A stretch of DNA of 64,000 bases from Mesonia algae (GTDB lineage: Bacteria; Bacteroidota; Bacteroidia; Flavobacteriales; Flavobacteriaceae): assembly GCF_003253545.1 (NCBI RefSeq), contig NZ_QKYV01000001.1, positions 330,574-394,573 on the forward strand, given 5' to 3'. Made by a program: the position numbers and the translations under genes. The notes under the pieces were generated by a model, which saw only the letters and a list, made by a program, of their open reading frames with translations, was not told the DNA's origin and made no database searches. Positions 53,686-63,534 of this stretch are shown piece after piece; position 1 is the stretch's first letter; every line of letters starts with the position of its first letter.

Positions 53686-54189
53686 ATGACAAAAGAGATA
53701 TGCAGTAAAAAAATGGCCCTTGTAGAAAAACTAGGAGTTCATTTTGAAAATAGAGAAAATTTAGCGCCTGTAGCAGCTAGAATATTATCTTACATCGTTC
53801 TCACAGGAAAATCTGGAGCCACTTTTGAAGAAATGGTGTCTTTACTTTGCGCTAGCAAAAGCACAATTTCCACCCATCTAAATCACTTACAAGATTTAAA
53901 AAAGATAGAATACTTCACTAAAACTGGTGACCGTAAAAAGTACTTCATTATTAATAAAAATTCGGTTCTACATCACATAGATGGTATGATAAAAGAATGG
54001 GAAACTACGAGAAATCTTCATTTAGAAATAAGGGATTATAAGCAAACCATCAATGATCATATTACTGATGAAGATACCGAAAAGTTTGAATTGTCATTTC
54101 ATAATGATTACCTCAAATTTCTAGATGAAGCTTCAAGCTCTATAAAAGAATTAAAAGAAAACCTTATAAACAATAAATTCAATCTTTAA
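53686..54189 (+). CDS. GbsR/MarR family transcriptional regulator of the RND efflux operon
   Basis: The 167-residue protein has a winged helix-turn-helix region (about residues 20-85: ARILSYIVLTGKSGATFEEMVSLLCASKSTISTHLNHLQ), with the wing TKTGDRKKYFII, and a C-terminal dimerisation helix region. Sequence type agrees with GbsR/MarR regulators next to RND operons in Bacteroidota. It is separated from the efflux adaptor gene by 4 bp, and a perfect inverted repeat overlaps its promoter, so autorepression of the whole operon relieved by a drug-like ligand is likely. Confidence 0.88.
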   Translation: MTKEICSKKMALVEKLGVHFENRENLAPVAARILSYIVLTGKSGATFEEMVSLLCASKSTISTHLNHLQDLKKIEYFTKTGDRKKYFIINKNSVLHHIDGMIKEWETTRNLHLEIRDYKQTINDHITDEDTEKFELSFHNDYLKFLDEASSSIKELKENLINNKFNL

Positions 54190-54193
54190 TACA

Positions 54194-55330
54194 ATGAAAA
54201 AAAATTCATTATTATTCATATTAAGTAGCATAAGCGTGCTACTATTTGTAGTAAGCTGTGGCGATAAAGAAAATAAACAAGCTGCAACTGCTCAACAACA
54301 AGCTTTACCATTTCCTGTAACTCAATTAGAACAAAAAACCGTTACTGGTTATACCGAATATCCTACTAATATTGAAGGTGTCGTAAATAGTGATGTAAGA
54401 GCAAAAGTTGCAGGTTACGTTCAACAGGTATTGGTAGATGAAGGTGAAAAAGTAAGCAAAGGACAAGTGTTATTTAAATTAGAAACACAGTCTCTATCAC
54501 AAGATGCAAGTGCAGCAAAAGCTCGTGTTAATGTAGCTCAAGTTGAGGTAGATAAGCTTATTCCTTTAGTTGAAAAAAACATTATTAGCTCGGTACAATT
54601 AGAAACTGCAAAAGCTAATTTAGCCCAAGCAAAAGCTAATTACAGTAGTGTTTCTGCTAATATTGGTTACGCAACTATTAAGAGTCCTGTTAATGGTTAC
54701 GTGGGTAAGATTAATTATAGAGAAGGAGCGTTAATAAGTTCTAACGATTCTACTCCTTTAACTACGGTTAGTGATATTAGTAAAGTATATGCTTTTTTTA
54801 GTTTGAATGAAACCCAGTATATAGATTTTATACAAAATACTGAAGGGAAAAATATATCAGAAAAACTGGCTAATTTCCCTAAAGTCAATTTGGTACTTGC
54901 CAATGGAAGTGTGTATGATGAAAAAGGAAAAATTGAAACAACTTCTGGACAAATTAATCAAAATACAGGTACTGTAAGCTTTAGAGCTATTTTTGATAAC
55001 CCTAACCAATTAGTAACTAACGGAAATAGTGGTAAGATACAAATCCCTACTCAGTATGAAAATGCAACTGTAGTTCCACAAGATGCAACCTATGAGCAAC
55101 AAGGTAATGTTATGCTTTTTAAACTTGGAGATGATAATAAAGTAATCGCTTCAATTATAAAAATAAAAGCTACAGTAGACAATTTGTACGTAGTTGAATC
55201 TGGTGTGAGTGCAGATGATACTATTGTTATTTCTGGGGTTGGTAAGTTAAGTAGCGGAATGGCTATTTCTCCTCAAGAAACATCTTTCGATAAAGCCATT
55301 GAACCCGTAGCTACTTTATTTAAATACTAG
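54194..55330 (+). CDS. RND efflux periplasmic adaptor subunit
   Basis: The 378-residue membrane fusion protein is a lipoprotein (VVSC, Cys22) with the biotinyl-lipoyl-like half motif SDVRAKVAGYVQQVLVDEGEKVSKGQVLFKLE near residues 65-100, an alpha hairpin (about 100-150), the second lipoyl half (YATIKSPVNGYVGKINYREGALIS) and a beta-barrel. It links the inner-membrane pump to the outer-membrane channel. It is the second gene of the operon, 22 bp before the pump gene. Confidence 0.94.
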   Translation: MKKNSLLFILSSISVLLFVVSCGDKENKQAATAQQQALPFPVTQLEQKTVTGYTEYPTNIEGVVNSDVRAKVAGYVQQVLVDEGEKVSKGQVLFKLETQSLSQDASAAKARVNVAQVEVDKLIPLVEKNIISSVQLETAKANLAQAKANYSSVSANIGYATIKSPVNGYVGKINYREGALISSNDSTPLTTVSDISKVYAFFSLNETQYIDFIQNTEGKNISEKLANFPKVNLVLANGSVYDEKGKIETTSGQINQNTGTVSFRAIFDNPNQLVTNGNSGKIQIPTQYENATVVPQDATYEQQGNVMLFKLGDDNKVIASIIKIKATVDNLYVVESGVSADDTIVISGVGKLSSGMAISPQETSFDKAIEPVATLFKY

Positions 55331-55352
55331 TTAACTAAAAATATAGATCATC

Positions 55353-58300
55353 ATGTTAAAAACATTTATTGAAAGACCCGTTCTTTCAACAGTAATCTCT
55401 ATAATCATAGTTATGCTAGGGGTTATTAGCATAACCAGCTTACCTATAGAGGAATATCCAGATATTGCACCTCCCACTATTAAAGTGACCGCAAACTATA
55501 CAGGTGCAAATGCAGAAACAGTATTAGAAAGTGTAATTGTTCCTATTGAAGAACAAATTAATGGTGTAGAAGGGATGACCTACATAACCTCTACGGCTTC
55601 TAACACGGGTACTGCAGAAATTACGGTTTATTTTGACCAAGAAATTGATGCCGATATTGCAGCAGTGAATGTGCAAAACCGTGTGGCTAGAGCAAACCCA
55701 TTATTACCTCAAGAGGTAATCCAAACTGGGGTAACTACACAAAAGCAAGAAACAAGTGCTTTAATGTTCATCTCTATGTATTCTGAAAGTGAGAATTACG
55801 ATGCTACATTTATTCAGAATTATTTAAAAATTAATGTGATTCCTGCCATGCAACGTATTAGCGGTGTAGGAGATGTTAGTGTATTTTCTCAACAGGATTA
55901 TGCGATGAGAATATGGCTTAAACCTGAAAAATTAGCAGCCTATAATCTAATCCCTTCTGATGTTTCAGCGGCTTTAGCAGAACAAAACTTAGAAGCAGCA
56001 GCTGGGTCATTAGGTGAAAATAACGGAGAATCGTTTTCGTACACATTAACGTATAGTGGTCGTTTTAAAGACGAGAGTCAATACAGTGACATTGTAATTA
56101 AAGCTTTAGGAAACGGAGAGTTTTTACGCTTAAAAGACGTAGCTACCATAGAGTTAGATGCTCAGTCTTATGCTTCTAATGCTATGAGTTTAGGAAATCC
56201 TGCAGTATTTATGGGAATCTTCCAAACCAAAGGTTCCAATGCTCAAGAAATTATTGAAAACATTAAGCTAACTTTAGACGACGTAGAAGAAGATTTACCA
56301 GAGGGCTTAGATATTTTTGTGCCTTATGATACGAGTTTATTCTTAAACGCTTCTATAGATAAAGTGGTAACCACCTTATTAGAAGCCTTTTTACTTGTCT
56401 TTTTAGTGGTATTTATCTTCCTACAAGATTTTAGATCTACATTAATTCCTGCCATTGCGGTACCTGTATCTATTATTGGTACGTTCTTTTTCTTAAGTGT
56501 TTTTGGCTATTCGATTAACTTATTAACGCTCTTTGCTTTAGTCCTCGCTATTGGTATTGTAGTAGATGATGCCATTGTTGTGGTAGAGGCTGTACACGCC
56601 AAGATGGATGATGGGGAGAAAAATCCTAAAAAGGCAACACTAACGGCTATGAACGAAATTTCTGGTGCTATTATCTCTATTACTTTAGTGATGGCAGCAG
56701 TATTTATTCCTGTAACTTTTGTGACAGGGCCTACGGGAGTTTTCTATGAGCAGTTTGGAGTTACTTTAATTATTGCGATTTTAATTTCTGCGGTAAACGC
56801 TTTAACTCTAAGTCCGGCATTATGTGCTTTACTTTTAAAGGAACACAAAGAGGACAAAGAATTGAAAGGAAAAAATCCGTTACAACGTTTTTACACTTTA
56901 TTTAATCGTGGTTTTAACGCTACTATTAATAAATATGGAAAATCACTTCAGTTTTTATACAGAAGAAAATTTGTTTCGGTACTTCTATTAATTATTGCCG
57001 TAGTTGGTATTTATTGGGCTGCAAATAACACCCCAACAGGGTTTGTGCCTAATGAAGATAGAGGGATTATTTTTGCGAATATAGAATTGCCGCCAGGGGC
57101 TTCTTTAGATAGAACAAATGCTGTTGCTAATGAGTTATATGGCAACGTAAAAGATATTGAAGGTGTTGCTGGAGTTAACTTTATTAAAGGTAGAAGTTTA
57201 ATTAGTGGAGCAGGAAGCAACTTTGGATTTGGAATTATAAAATTAGATGATTGGGGAGATCGTGAAGGTGAATCTCTTTCTGCGGAAGCTATAACAGGAA
57301 AATTATTTGGTATAGCTGCTGGTATTCCAGAAGCAAATATCATTTTCTTTTCTCCACCAAGTATTCGTGGGTTTGGTAATTCTTCTGGTTTTGAAATAAA
57401 TTTATTAGACAAATTTGGAGGTGAATTTACAGATCTAGATAAGGCGAATAAAGATTTTACGATGGCCTTAATGAAGCATCCAGAAATTAAATATGCTACC
57501 TCATCTTTTAATACTAGTTATCCTCAATATGAAATGGAGGTAAATGTTCCATTGGCGAAAGAAAAGGGAGTTTCTATTACCAGTATTTTTTCCACCTTAC
57601 AGGGTTATATTGGAGGTATTTATGCGTCAGATTTTTCAAGATTTGGAAAACAATTTAGGGTTTACATACAAGCTCTTCCAGAAGATAGAGCAGATGAAAA
57701 TGCACTAAACAGTATGTATGTAAGAACCGATAGTGGGGAGATGACACCTATTACACAATTTGTTAATTTAAAGCGTGTATATGGACCACAATCGGTGACA
57801 CGTTTCAATTTGTTCAACTCTACATCAATAACAGGAGCTACAAATGAAGGCTTTAGTACAGGAGATGCCATTAGGGTAATTGAAGAAGAAGTTGCTAAAC
57901 TTCCTAACAATTATACCGTAGCTTATTCTGGTTTAACACGAGAAGAAGTAAATGCAGGAAACCAAACTACATTTATATTCATTCTTAGTATTCTATTTGT
58001 ATACTTTTTATTAAGTGCACAATATGAAAGTTACTTATTGCCGTTCGCCGTTGTATTATCATTACCATTTGGAGTTTTTGGAGCTTATATAAGTACGAAT
58101 TTCTTCGGATTAGAAAACAATATCTATTTCCAAATTGCACTCATTATGCTTATTGGCTTGCTCGCCAAAAACGCTATTTTAATTGTAGAGTTTGCTTTAC
58201 AGCGGAGAAAAATGGGAGAGTCAATTGTAAATGCGGCTATAGACGGAGCTAAATCTCGTTTGAGACCTATACTAATGACATCCTTTGCCTTTATCTTAGG

Positions 58301-58502
58301 ATTAATGCCTCTAGTGTTAGCAAAAGGTGTAGGAGCCGAAGGGAATAACTCTATAGGAACTGGAGCAGCTGGAGGAATGTTAATAGGAACTGTTTTTGGA
58401 GTTTTTGTTATCCCTATACTCTTTATTCTATTTCAATGGCTACAAGAAAAAATCTCTGGAGAACCAAAATTTATAGTTGAACATTCTGAAGAAAATAAAT
58501 AA
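55353..58502 (+). CDS. RND efflux pump permease (HAE-1/AcrB type)
   Basis: The 1049-residue protein has the AcrB layout: span 1 at about residues 10-30, first periplasmic porter domain, spans 2-7, a second porter domain, and spans 8-12. The proton relay Asp405-Asp406 is present in GIVVDDAIVVVE. The opening MLKTFIERPVLSTVISIIIVML and the PIEEYPDIAPP motif are standard. It most likely extrudes drugs, dyes or detergents; the substrate cannot be read from sequence. Confidence 0.96.
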   Translation: MLKTFIERPVLSTVISIIIVMLGVISITSLPIEEYPDIAPPTIKVTANYTGANAETVLESVIVPIEEQINGVEGMTYITSTASNTGTAEITVYFDQEIDADIAAVNVQNRVARANPLLPQEVIQTGVTTQKQETSALMFISMYSESENYDATFIQNYLKINVIPAMQRISGVGDVSVFSQQDYAMRIWLKPEKLAAYNLIPSDVSAALAEQNLEAAAGSLGENNGESFSYTLTYSGRFKDESQYSDIVIKALGNGEFLRLKDVATIELDAQSYASNAMSLGNPAVFMGIFQTKGSNAQEIIENIKLTLDDVEEDLPEGLDIFVPYDTSLFLNASIDKVVTTLLEAFLLVFLVVFIFLQDFRSTLIPAIAVPVSIIGTFFFLSVFGYSINLLTLFALVLAIGIVVDDAIVVVEAVHAKMDDGEKNPKKATLTAMNEISGAIISITLVMAAVFIPVTFVTGPTGVFYEQFGVTLIIAILISAVNALTLSPALCALLLKEHKEDKELKGKNPLQRFYTLFNRGFNATINKYGKSLQFLYRRKFVSVLLLIIAVVGIYWAANNTPTGFVPNEDRGIIFANIELPPGASLDRTNAVANELYGNVKDIEGVAGVNFIKGRSLISGAGSNFGFGIIKLDDWGDREGESLSAEAITGKLFGIAAGIPEANIIFFSPPSIRGFGNSSGFEINLLDKFGGEFTDLDKANKDFTMALMKHPEIKYATSSFNTSYPQYEMEVNVPLAKEKGVSITSIFSTLQGYIGGIYASDFSRFGKQFRVYIQALPEDRADENALNSMYVRTDSGEMTPITQFVNLKRVYGPQSVTRFNLFNSTSITGATNEGFSTGDAIRVIEEEVAKLPNNYTVAYSGLTREEVNAGNQTTFIFILSILFVYFLLSAQYESYLLPFAVVLSLPFGVFGAYISTNFFGLENNIYFQIALIMLIGLLAKNAILIVEFALQRRKMGESIVNAAIDGAKSRLRPILMTSFAFILGLMPLVLAKGVGAEGNNSIGTGAAGGMLIGTVFGVFVIPILFILFQWLQEKISGEPKFIVEHSEENK

Positions 58503-58503
58503 T

Positions 58504-59943
58504 ATGAAATCTATTATAAATAATAAATCTTGGCAAAGAGTAGCTTTAATGTCTACTCTTGCCATTACACTTCAAAGCTGTTTTGTTGCTAAAGATTATG
58601 AGCAACCTGAGATTATTCAAGAAGAAAATTTTAGAACAGACAATTTACCACAAGATAGTATTACTATGGCCGAGGTTTCTTGGCGAGATATGTTTACCGA
58701 TCCTATTTTGCAAGAACATATAGATGAAGGATTAAAGAACAACATAGATATACGAGTAGCTTTACAGCAAATTATTTCCGCGGAAGCGTATTTAAAACAA
58801 GGAAAAGCAGGTTATTTCCCTTCCATTACAGGGAGTGGGACTTTTACTAGAAATTATTTTTCTAAAAACGGTCAATTAGGCTTGCAACTTGGAAACTCTG
58901 GAACCGGAGGAGGAATTGGAGATCACATAGATCTTTATGACCTTTCTGCCAACTTATCTTGGGAAGCAGACATTTGGGGAAAAATAAGAAGTAATAAAAG
59001 AGCTTTTGAAGCAAGTTACTTGCAAAGTGTGGCTGCCCACCAAGCAGTAAAAACAACACTTGTATCTAAGATCGCTTCTTCTTATTATCAATTACTTTCT
59101 TTAGATGAACAGAAAAAAGTTACTGAAAGAACTATAGAAAACCGTGAAAAAAGTTTAGAAACTAATAAGGCTTTAAAAGAAGCTGGCAGTATTACAGAAG
59201 TTGGTGTAAAACAAACTGAAGCACAATTATATACTGCTAAAGCTATTTTAATAGACATTAATAATCAAATTAGATTGTTGGAGAACACAATGTCTATTTT
59301 ATTAGGGAAAGAGCCCTCTACTATTGCTAGAGCAGAATTAGAGGATCAAGAAATAGAAACCGAACTTAAAACAGGTGTTCCTGCACAATTACTAAAAAAT
59401 CGTCCAGATTTAATAGCAGCAGAATATAGCTTGGTAAATGCTTTTGAATTAACTAATGTAGCACGCTCTAATTTCTACCCTTCTATTACCTTAAATGCTA
59501 CTGGTGGTTTACAAGCTTTAGAGTTTGATAAATTATTTGATACGCAATCCTTATTTGCCACTTTAATTGGAGGTATTACTCAGCCTATTTTTAATAAAAG
59601 ACAAATAAGAACACAATTTGAAGTTGCAGAATCTCAACAAGAACAAGCTCGTCTTCAGTTTAGACAAGCTTTTCTAACTGCTACTAAGGAAGTTGCAGAT
59701 GCTTTATATAATTATGAAGCAGCTACAGATAAAATAGATGTAAAGCAAAAAGAGTTTGAAGCTTATGATATTGCTACACAGTATTCTGAAGAATTATTAA
59801 ATAATGGTTTAGCTAATTATCTAGAAGTGCTAACTGCACGTGAAAATGCATTAAATTCTAGTCTAGATTTAATCAACGCTAAATACATTCAGTTAAACTC
59901 AATGGTCAATTTATATGAAGCCTTAGGTGGCGGTTGGCAATAA
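58504..59943 (+). CDS. RND efflux outer-membrane channel (TolC/OprM family)
   Basis: From the ATG at 58504, one base after the pump stop, the product has 479 residues and a lipobox LQSC with Cys26. The two OEP repeats (about 60-260 and 280-470) contain NIDIRVALQQIISAEAYLKQGKAGYFPSI and LEVLTARENALNSSLDLINAKYIQLNSMVNLYEALGGGW, the typical helical and barrel elements. It completes a regulator-adaptor-pump-channel operon. An in-frame start upstream at 58477, within the pump gene, is less likely. Confidence 0.95.
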   Translation: MKSIINNKSWQRVALMSTLAITLQSCFVAKDYEQPEIIQEENFRTDNLPQDSITMAEVSWRDMFTDPILQEHIDEGLKNNIDIRVALQQIISAEAYLKQGKAGYFPSITGSGTFTRNYFSKNGQLGLQLGNSGTGGGIGDHIDLYDLSANLSWEADIWGKIRSNKRAFEASYLQSVAAHQAVKTTLVSKIASSYYQLLSLDEQKKVTERTIENREKSLETNKALKEAGSITEVGVKQTEAQLYTAKAILIDINNQIRLLENTMSILLGKEPSTIARAELEDQEIETELKTGVPAQLLKNRPDLIAAEYSLVNAFELTNVARSNFYPSITLNATGGLQALEFDKLFDTQSLFATLIGGITQPIFNKRQIRTQFEVAESQQEQARLQFRQAFLTATKEVADALYNYEAATDKIDVKQKEFEAYDIATQYSEELLNNGLANYLEVLTARENALNSSLDLINAKYIQLNSMVNLYEALGGGWQ

Positions 59944-59975
59944 AGATTGTTTTATTTATTTTTTTTGGTTAGTGT

Positions 59976-60006
59976 AAAAGTCTTGTGCGAAAGTGCAAGG
60001 CTTTTT
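59976..60006 (+). terminator. Terminator of the RND operon
   Basis: AAAAGTCTTGTGC and GTGCAAGGCTTTT pair with G-U wobbles around a GAAA tetraloop, followed by a T-run. It lies 33 bp after the tolC stop. Confidence 0.8.
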
Positions 60007-60520
60007 ACTTTAAAGTCCCTCCTTTAGCGGTCCACCAAGGGTGTATTTCTACTTCTAACCTCCCTGCTTTCACCATAGGGTCTAAATTTGCTAAACTATC
60101 GGCCATTTTTAGATTAGGAGTATTATAAACAACAATTCCTCTTAGATCTCCATCATCTCCAAAAGGTCCAGTTAAACTTGTATATCCCTCTTTAGCCATA
60201 CGCTCCAAATGGATCAAATGTTTTTCTTGCAATTTCGCCGTTTCTAAAGAATCTTGATTTCTTTTTTTGCCCGCTTTTAAAAACACCATAAAATATTGTT
60301 GCATTAGATAAGTGGTGTCTCCTTCTTTGTAATGAAATACTTGATAACCTTTTTCTTTTAATTGTTCAGTTCTCTGTTCTATACTAAGTTCTAAACTTTC
60401 TTTATCTTTTGTTATTACGCTATCTTTTGCAAATCCCTCTTTTTTATCGTGATCTTTTAAAGCTTCTTCGCAAGAAGTAAAAGCAGCTAGTACTAATAAA
60501 AATGTTATTGTTCTTTTCAT
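60005..60520 (-). CDS. YciI-like domain lipoprotein
   Basis: The 171-residue protein has a lipobox FTSC (Cys17), then a linker, then a YCII-related ferredoxin-like domain (about 80-165: YFMVFLKAGKKRNQDSL..LQEKHLIHLERMAKEGYTSLTGPFGDDGDLRGIVVYN). It contains the His and Asp residues of the family. An exported YciI domain is less common than a cytoplasmic one. The CYTH gene ends 1 bp before it, so the two are co-transcribed. Confidence 0.82.
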   Translation of the reverse strand: MKRTITFLLVLAAFTSCEEALKDHDKKEGFAKDSVITKDKESLELSIEQRTEQLKEKGYQVFHYKEGDTTYLMQQYFMVFLKAGKKRNQDSLETAKLQEKHLIHLERMAKEGYTSLTGPFGDDGDLRGIVVYNTPNLKMADSLANLDPMVKAGRLEVEIHPWWTAKGGTLK

Positions 60521-60521
60521 T

Positions 60522-60989
60522 TTACCAAGTTGTATATGGTTTATTAATTAATGCAGAATTGTAATATTTTAAATCTCCCGTAACTTCTTTACCTATCCAG
60601 GCTGGTAAAGACACTTTTTCTTTTTCTGAATTTAACTCTACTTCGGCAATACATAAACCTTCGTTATCCTTATAAAATTCATCTACTTCGAAAGTGTGAT
60701 TTTCAAATTTTACTAAAAAACGTTGCTTTTCAATTTGTCCTGGCTCACATAATTTTAATAGTTCTTCTGCTTCCGCTAAGGGAATCGTTTTTTCCCATTC
60801 AAATCTTGACAATCCACTAGAAGAAGATTTACCTTTTACGGTTATAAATGCCTTTTCTCCTGTAATACGTATGCGTGTGGTTCTTTCTTTATGAGAATTA
60901 AGGTAACCTTGTTTGATGTAAAAAGAGTCATAAGCTTCCTTTTTAAAGGAGTTATCTTTCAGTAAAAATTTTCTTTCTATCTCTTGCAT
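60522..60989 (-). CDS. CYTH domain protein (triphosphate tunnel fold)
   Basis: The 155-residue protein begins MQEIERKFLL with the ExExK motif (Glu3, Glu5, Lys7) of triphosphate tunnel metalloenzymes and has the paired basic strands (TRIRITGEKAFITVKGK, EVDEFYKDNEGLCIAEVEL). Members hydrolyse inorganic triphosphate, thiamine triphosphate or similar; adenylate cyclase activity is possible but not indicated. It is the first gene before the YciI lipoprotein. Confidence 0.92.
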   Translation of the reverse strand: MQEIERKFLLKDNSFKKEAYDSFYIKQGYLNSHKERTTRIRITGEKAFITVKGKSSSSGLSRFEWEKTIPLAEAEELLKLCEPGQIEKQRFLVKFENHTFEVDEFYKDNEGLCIAEVELNSEKEKVSLPAWIGKEVTGDLKYYNSALINKPYTTW

Positions 60990-61118
60990 CTACTGGATTT
61001 TAATTTACAGATGAGCGACAAAACTAGTCATCTTATATTATTTTTATTTACTTCTCTAAAATTAAATCAAAATTTACCTACTTTTAACTATTAGTTAGAG
61101 TCTTAGAACTTCATATAT

Positions 61119-62795
61119 ATGAAAAAACAATTTACCTTTTTTTCTTTTTTATTCCTCATTGTTTTTCATTTAGCAAGCTTTGCTAATGTTGTTCCTCTAC
61201 AAGCAGTTGCCAAAGACTCTACATCTAATCAAAATGACATTTTAAAAACCCGTAACGGTTTTCCAGTGATAGGAAAGCAAAAAGAAGAGCTCTTTTCTAT
61301 TTATACAAAATCGGGATCTTTAAGCGCTGCAGAAAGAGCTTCGCTAATTTCAGAAAGAATTCAAGAAATTAAATTTGAAACTTTCTCTGCAGATTCTCTT
61401 ACAATCGCCAAACTAGAAAATGAAACCGATATTCTTTACGGAAAAAACATTTTAATAAGTCTTACGAGTCGAGATGCTCTTGCTAACGAAACCACGATAG
61501 ATTCACTTTCTAAAGCTTATCTAGTTATTGTAGAAGCCAATCTAAATCAACAAACCGAAAGCTTTGTACCCGTAAATATCTTTTTAAAAATAGGCCTCAC
61601 CGTTTTAATTCTTTTAGGCTTATGGTTGGCCTTAAAACTCATTGCTTTTGTAGATAAAAAAACCATTTTATTTATAGAAAAGCACAAAAGCAAATGGCTA
61701 AAAAGTCTTACTTATAACAATTACACTTTTATTACTCCAGAGCAAGAGCTGACTGTAATTCTGTTTCTGGTGAGGATTGTAAAATGGGTTTTAATTTTAT
61801 TAATAGTCTATATTTTCTTTCCACTAATTTTTAGTGTGTTTGAATTCACCAGAGGTTGGTCTGACTATTTATTTGATTTAATCTGGTCATCTTTTAAACA
61901 GATATTTACAGCCATTTGGAGCTATTTTCCTAATATTATAAAAATCGCTGCTATCATACTTGTTATGAGGTATTTTATGCGATTTGTTAGGTATATTTTT
62001 TCAGAAATTCAAGATAAAAAATTAGAGATCTCAGGCTTTCATCAAGATTGGGCGATGCCAACATTTACTATTGTTCGGTTTTTGTTGTACGCTTTTATGT
62101 TTGTGTTGATATTCCCATTATTACCAGGATCAGATTCTAACATTTTTAAAGGAGTTTCGGTATTTCTTGGGGTTTTACTTTCTTTAGGATCTTCATCTGC
62201 CATTGCCAATATGGTTGCAGGTTTGGTGATTACCTATATGCGTCCTTTTAAAATTGGAGATCGTATTAATATTGGCAACACTTCTGGAAATGTGGTAGAA
62301 AAGACATTGTTAGTCACGCGTTTAAGAACCATCAAAAACGAAGAAATTACCATTCCTAATTCAGCTGTTCTTAACGGAAATACAATTAATTACTCTTCCT
62401 ATGGAGAACAAGAAGGTTTAATTATAAATACTACGGTTACGCTAGGGTATGATATCCCTTATAAAAAAGTAAATGAAGCATTAATTGAAGCTGCTTTAAG
62501 AACAAATGCCATCCAAAAGAAGCCACAACCCTTTGTTTTGCAAACCAGTTTAGATGATTTTTATGTTTCGTATCAATTAAATGCTTACACCAAAGAACCC
62601 AACAAACAGGCTTTAATATATTCAGAATTGCATCAAAATATTCAGGATTGTTGCAATGAAATGGATATTGAAATCTTATCGCCGCATTATCGAGCGCAGC
62701 GTGACGGAAGTATGACTACCATCCCTGCAGATTATTTAGATAAGGACTATAAAGCGCCTCCTTTTCATGTCAATATTCAAAAAGAAGATAATTAA
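61119..62795 (+). CDS. Mechanosensitive ion channel family protein (MscS)
   Basis: The 558-residue protein has a signal peptide (SFANV, about residue 22), a periplasmic helical region (40-145), about five membrane spans (from residue 152 on), and the MscS core: pore helix GVLLSLGSSSAIANMVAGLVITYMRPFKIGDRI near residue 345-380, followed by the beta domain (NTSGNVVEKTLLVTRLRTIKNEEITIPNS). The signal and extra spans are like the larger MscS types. It should release solutes on osmotic downshock. Confidence 0.92.
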   Translation: MKKQFTFFSFLFLIVFHLASFANVVPLQAVAKDSTSNQNDILKTRNGFPVIGKQKEELFSIYTKSGSLSAAERASLISERIQEIKFETFSADSLTIAKLENETDILYGKNILISLTSRDALANETTIDSLSKAYLVIVEANLNQQTESFVPVNIFLKIGLTVLILLGLWLALKLIAFVDKKTILFIEKHKSKWLKSLTYNNYTFITPEQELTVILFLVRIVKWVLILLIVYIFFPLIFSVFEFTRGWSDYLFDLIWSSFKQIFTAIWSYFPNIIKIAAIILVMRYFMRFVRYIFSEIQDKKLEISGFHQDWAMPTFTIVRFLLYAFMFVLIFPLLPGSDSNIFKGVSVFLGVLLSLGSSSAIANMVAGLVITYMRPFKIGDRINIGNTSGNVVEKTLLVTRLRTIKNEEITIPNSAVLNGNTINYSSYGEQEGLIINTTVTLGYDIPYKKVNEALIEAALRTNAIQKKPQPFVLQTSLDDFYVSYQLNAYTKEPNKQALIYSELHQNIQDCCNEMDIEILSPHYRAQRDGSMTTIPADYLDKDYKAPPFHVNIQKEDN

Positions 62796-62798
62796 TGA

Positions 62799-63458
62799 TT
62801 AGACTAGTTTTTTTATCTCTTCAGATTCTATAATTTGCTTATTAGATTGAGAATTAGCCAATACTAGCATTGCATTAGCAATGGTTGATGCAGAAATAGA
62901 TCGATATTTTTTTAAGGGACCTAACATCGCAAAATTGGCAATCTTCATGATTTGTTTCCATAAAAATTCAAACGGACGTTTTTCTTTCCGTTTACCGGAA
63001 ATTAATGAAGGTCGTAGAATGTAAGTATGTTTTATTTCTTGTTGAAGAACATTAGCTTCTGCCCTTCCTTTAATCTGATTGTAAAAAAACCGACTTTCTA
63101 AATCCGCGCCAAGCGCAGAAATCATTATAAAAGTATTTATTTGATTCTCTTTTGCTAATACTGAAGCTTGTGTAGGAATACCAACATCTACCTTTTCATA
63201 AACGTCATTATTAGGGGTTTTCTTTTGAGTGCTCCCAATACAACAAAAAACCTCATCGCCTGTAAAATGATTTTTTTGTTCGGTTAACCGAAGTAAATCT
63301 ACTTTAAATTCTACCAATTTTAGATGGGTAAAGCCAAGGCTTCTTCTAGTAAAAACTTTTACTTTCTCATAGCGTTCATCTTTAAGAAGTTGGTCTAATA
63401 AAAGTCCGCCAGTTAACCCTGTTGCTCCTAATACAATAGCTGTTTTTCTCTTTTTCAT
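62799..63458 (-). CDS. NAD(P)-binding protein, atypical SDR (HTATIP2-like)
   Basis: The 219-residue protein has a Rossmann start VLGATGLTGGLLLDQLL (residues 9-25) and FFYNQIKGRAE with a YxxxK pair, as in atypical SDR proteins of the HTATIP2/YwnB type. The substrate is unknown. It is convergent with the MscS gene, which ends 3 bp away, and divergent from dinB. Confidence 0.85.
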   Translation of the reverse strand: MKKRKTAIVLGATGLTGGLLLDQLLKDERYEKVKVFTRRSLGFTHLKLVEFKVDLLRLTEQKNHFTGDEVFCCIGSTQKKTPNNDVYEKVDVGIPTQASVLAKENQINTFIMISALGADLESRFFYNQIKGRAEANVLQQEIKHTYILRPSLISGKRKEKRPFEFLWKQIMKIANFAMLGPLKKYRSISASTIANAMLVLANSQSNKQIIESEEIKKLV

Positions 63459-63520
63459 CTTATAAAGATAAAAAATATACGAATCGTTTTAAGTAAAAGC
63501 ACTATTCATAAAACATGTTT

Positions 63521-63528
63521 TAACTTTG
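63521..63528 (+). promoter_or_regulatory. Candidate -7 box for dinB
   Basis: TAACTTTG ends 6 nt before the ATG at 63535, so the transcript would have almost no leader. Confidence 0.55.
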
Positions 63529-63534
63529 TAGTTA

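Noticed and set aside
57011-57412. A 133-codon minus-strand frame within the efflux pump gene
   Set aside because: It lies fully inside the strongly supported pump gene in antisense, with no homology or independent promoter.
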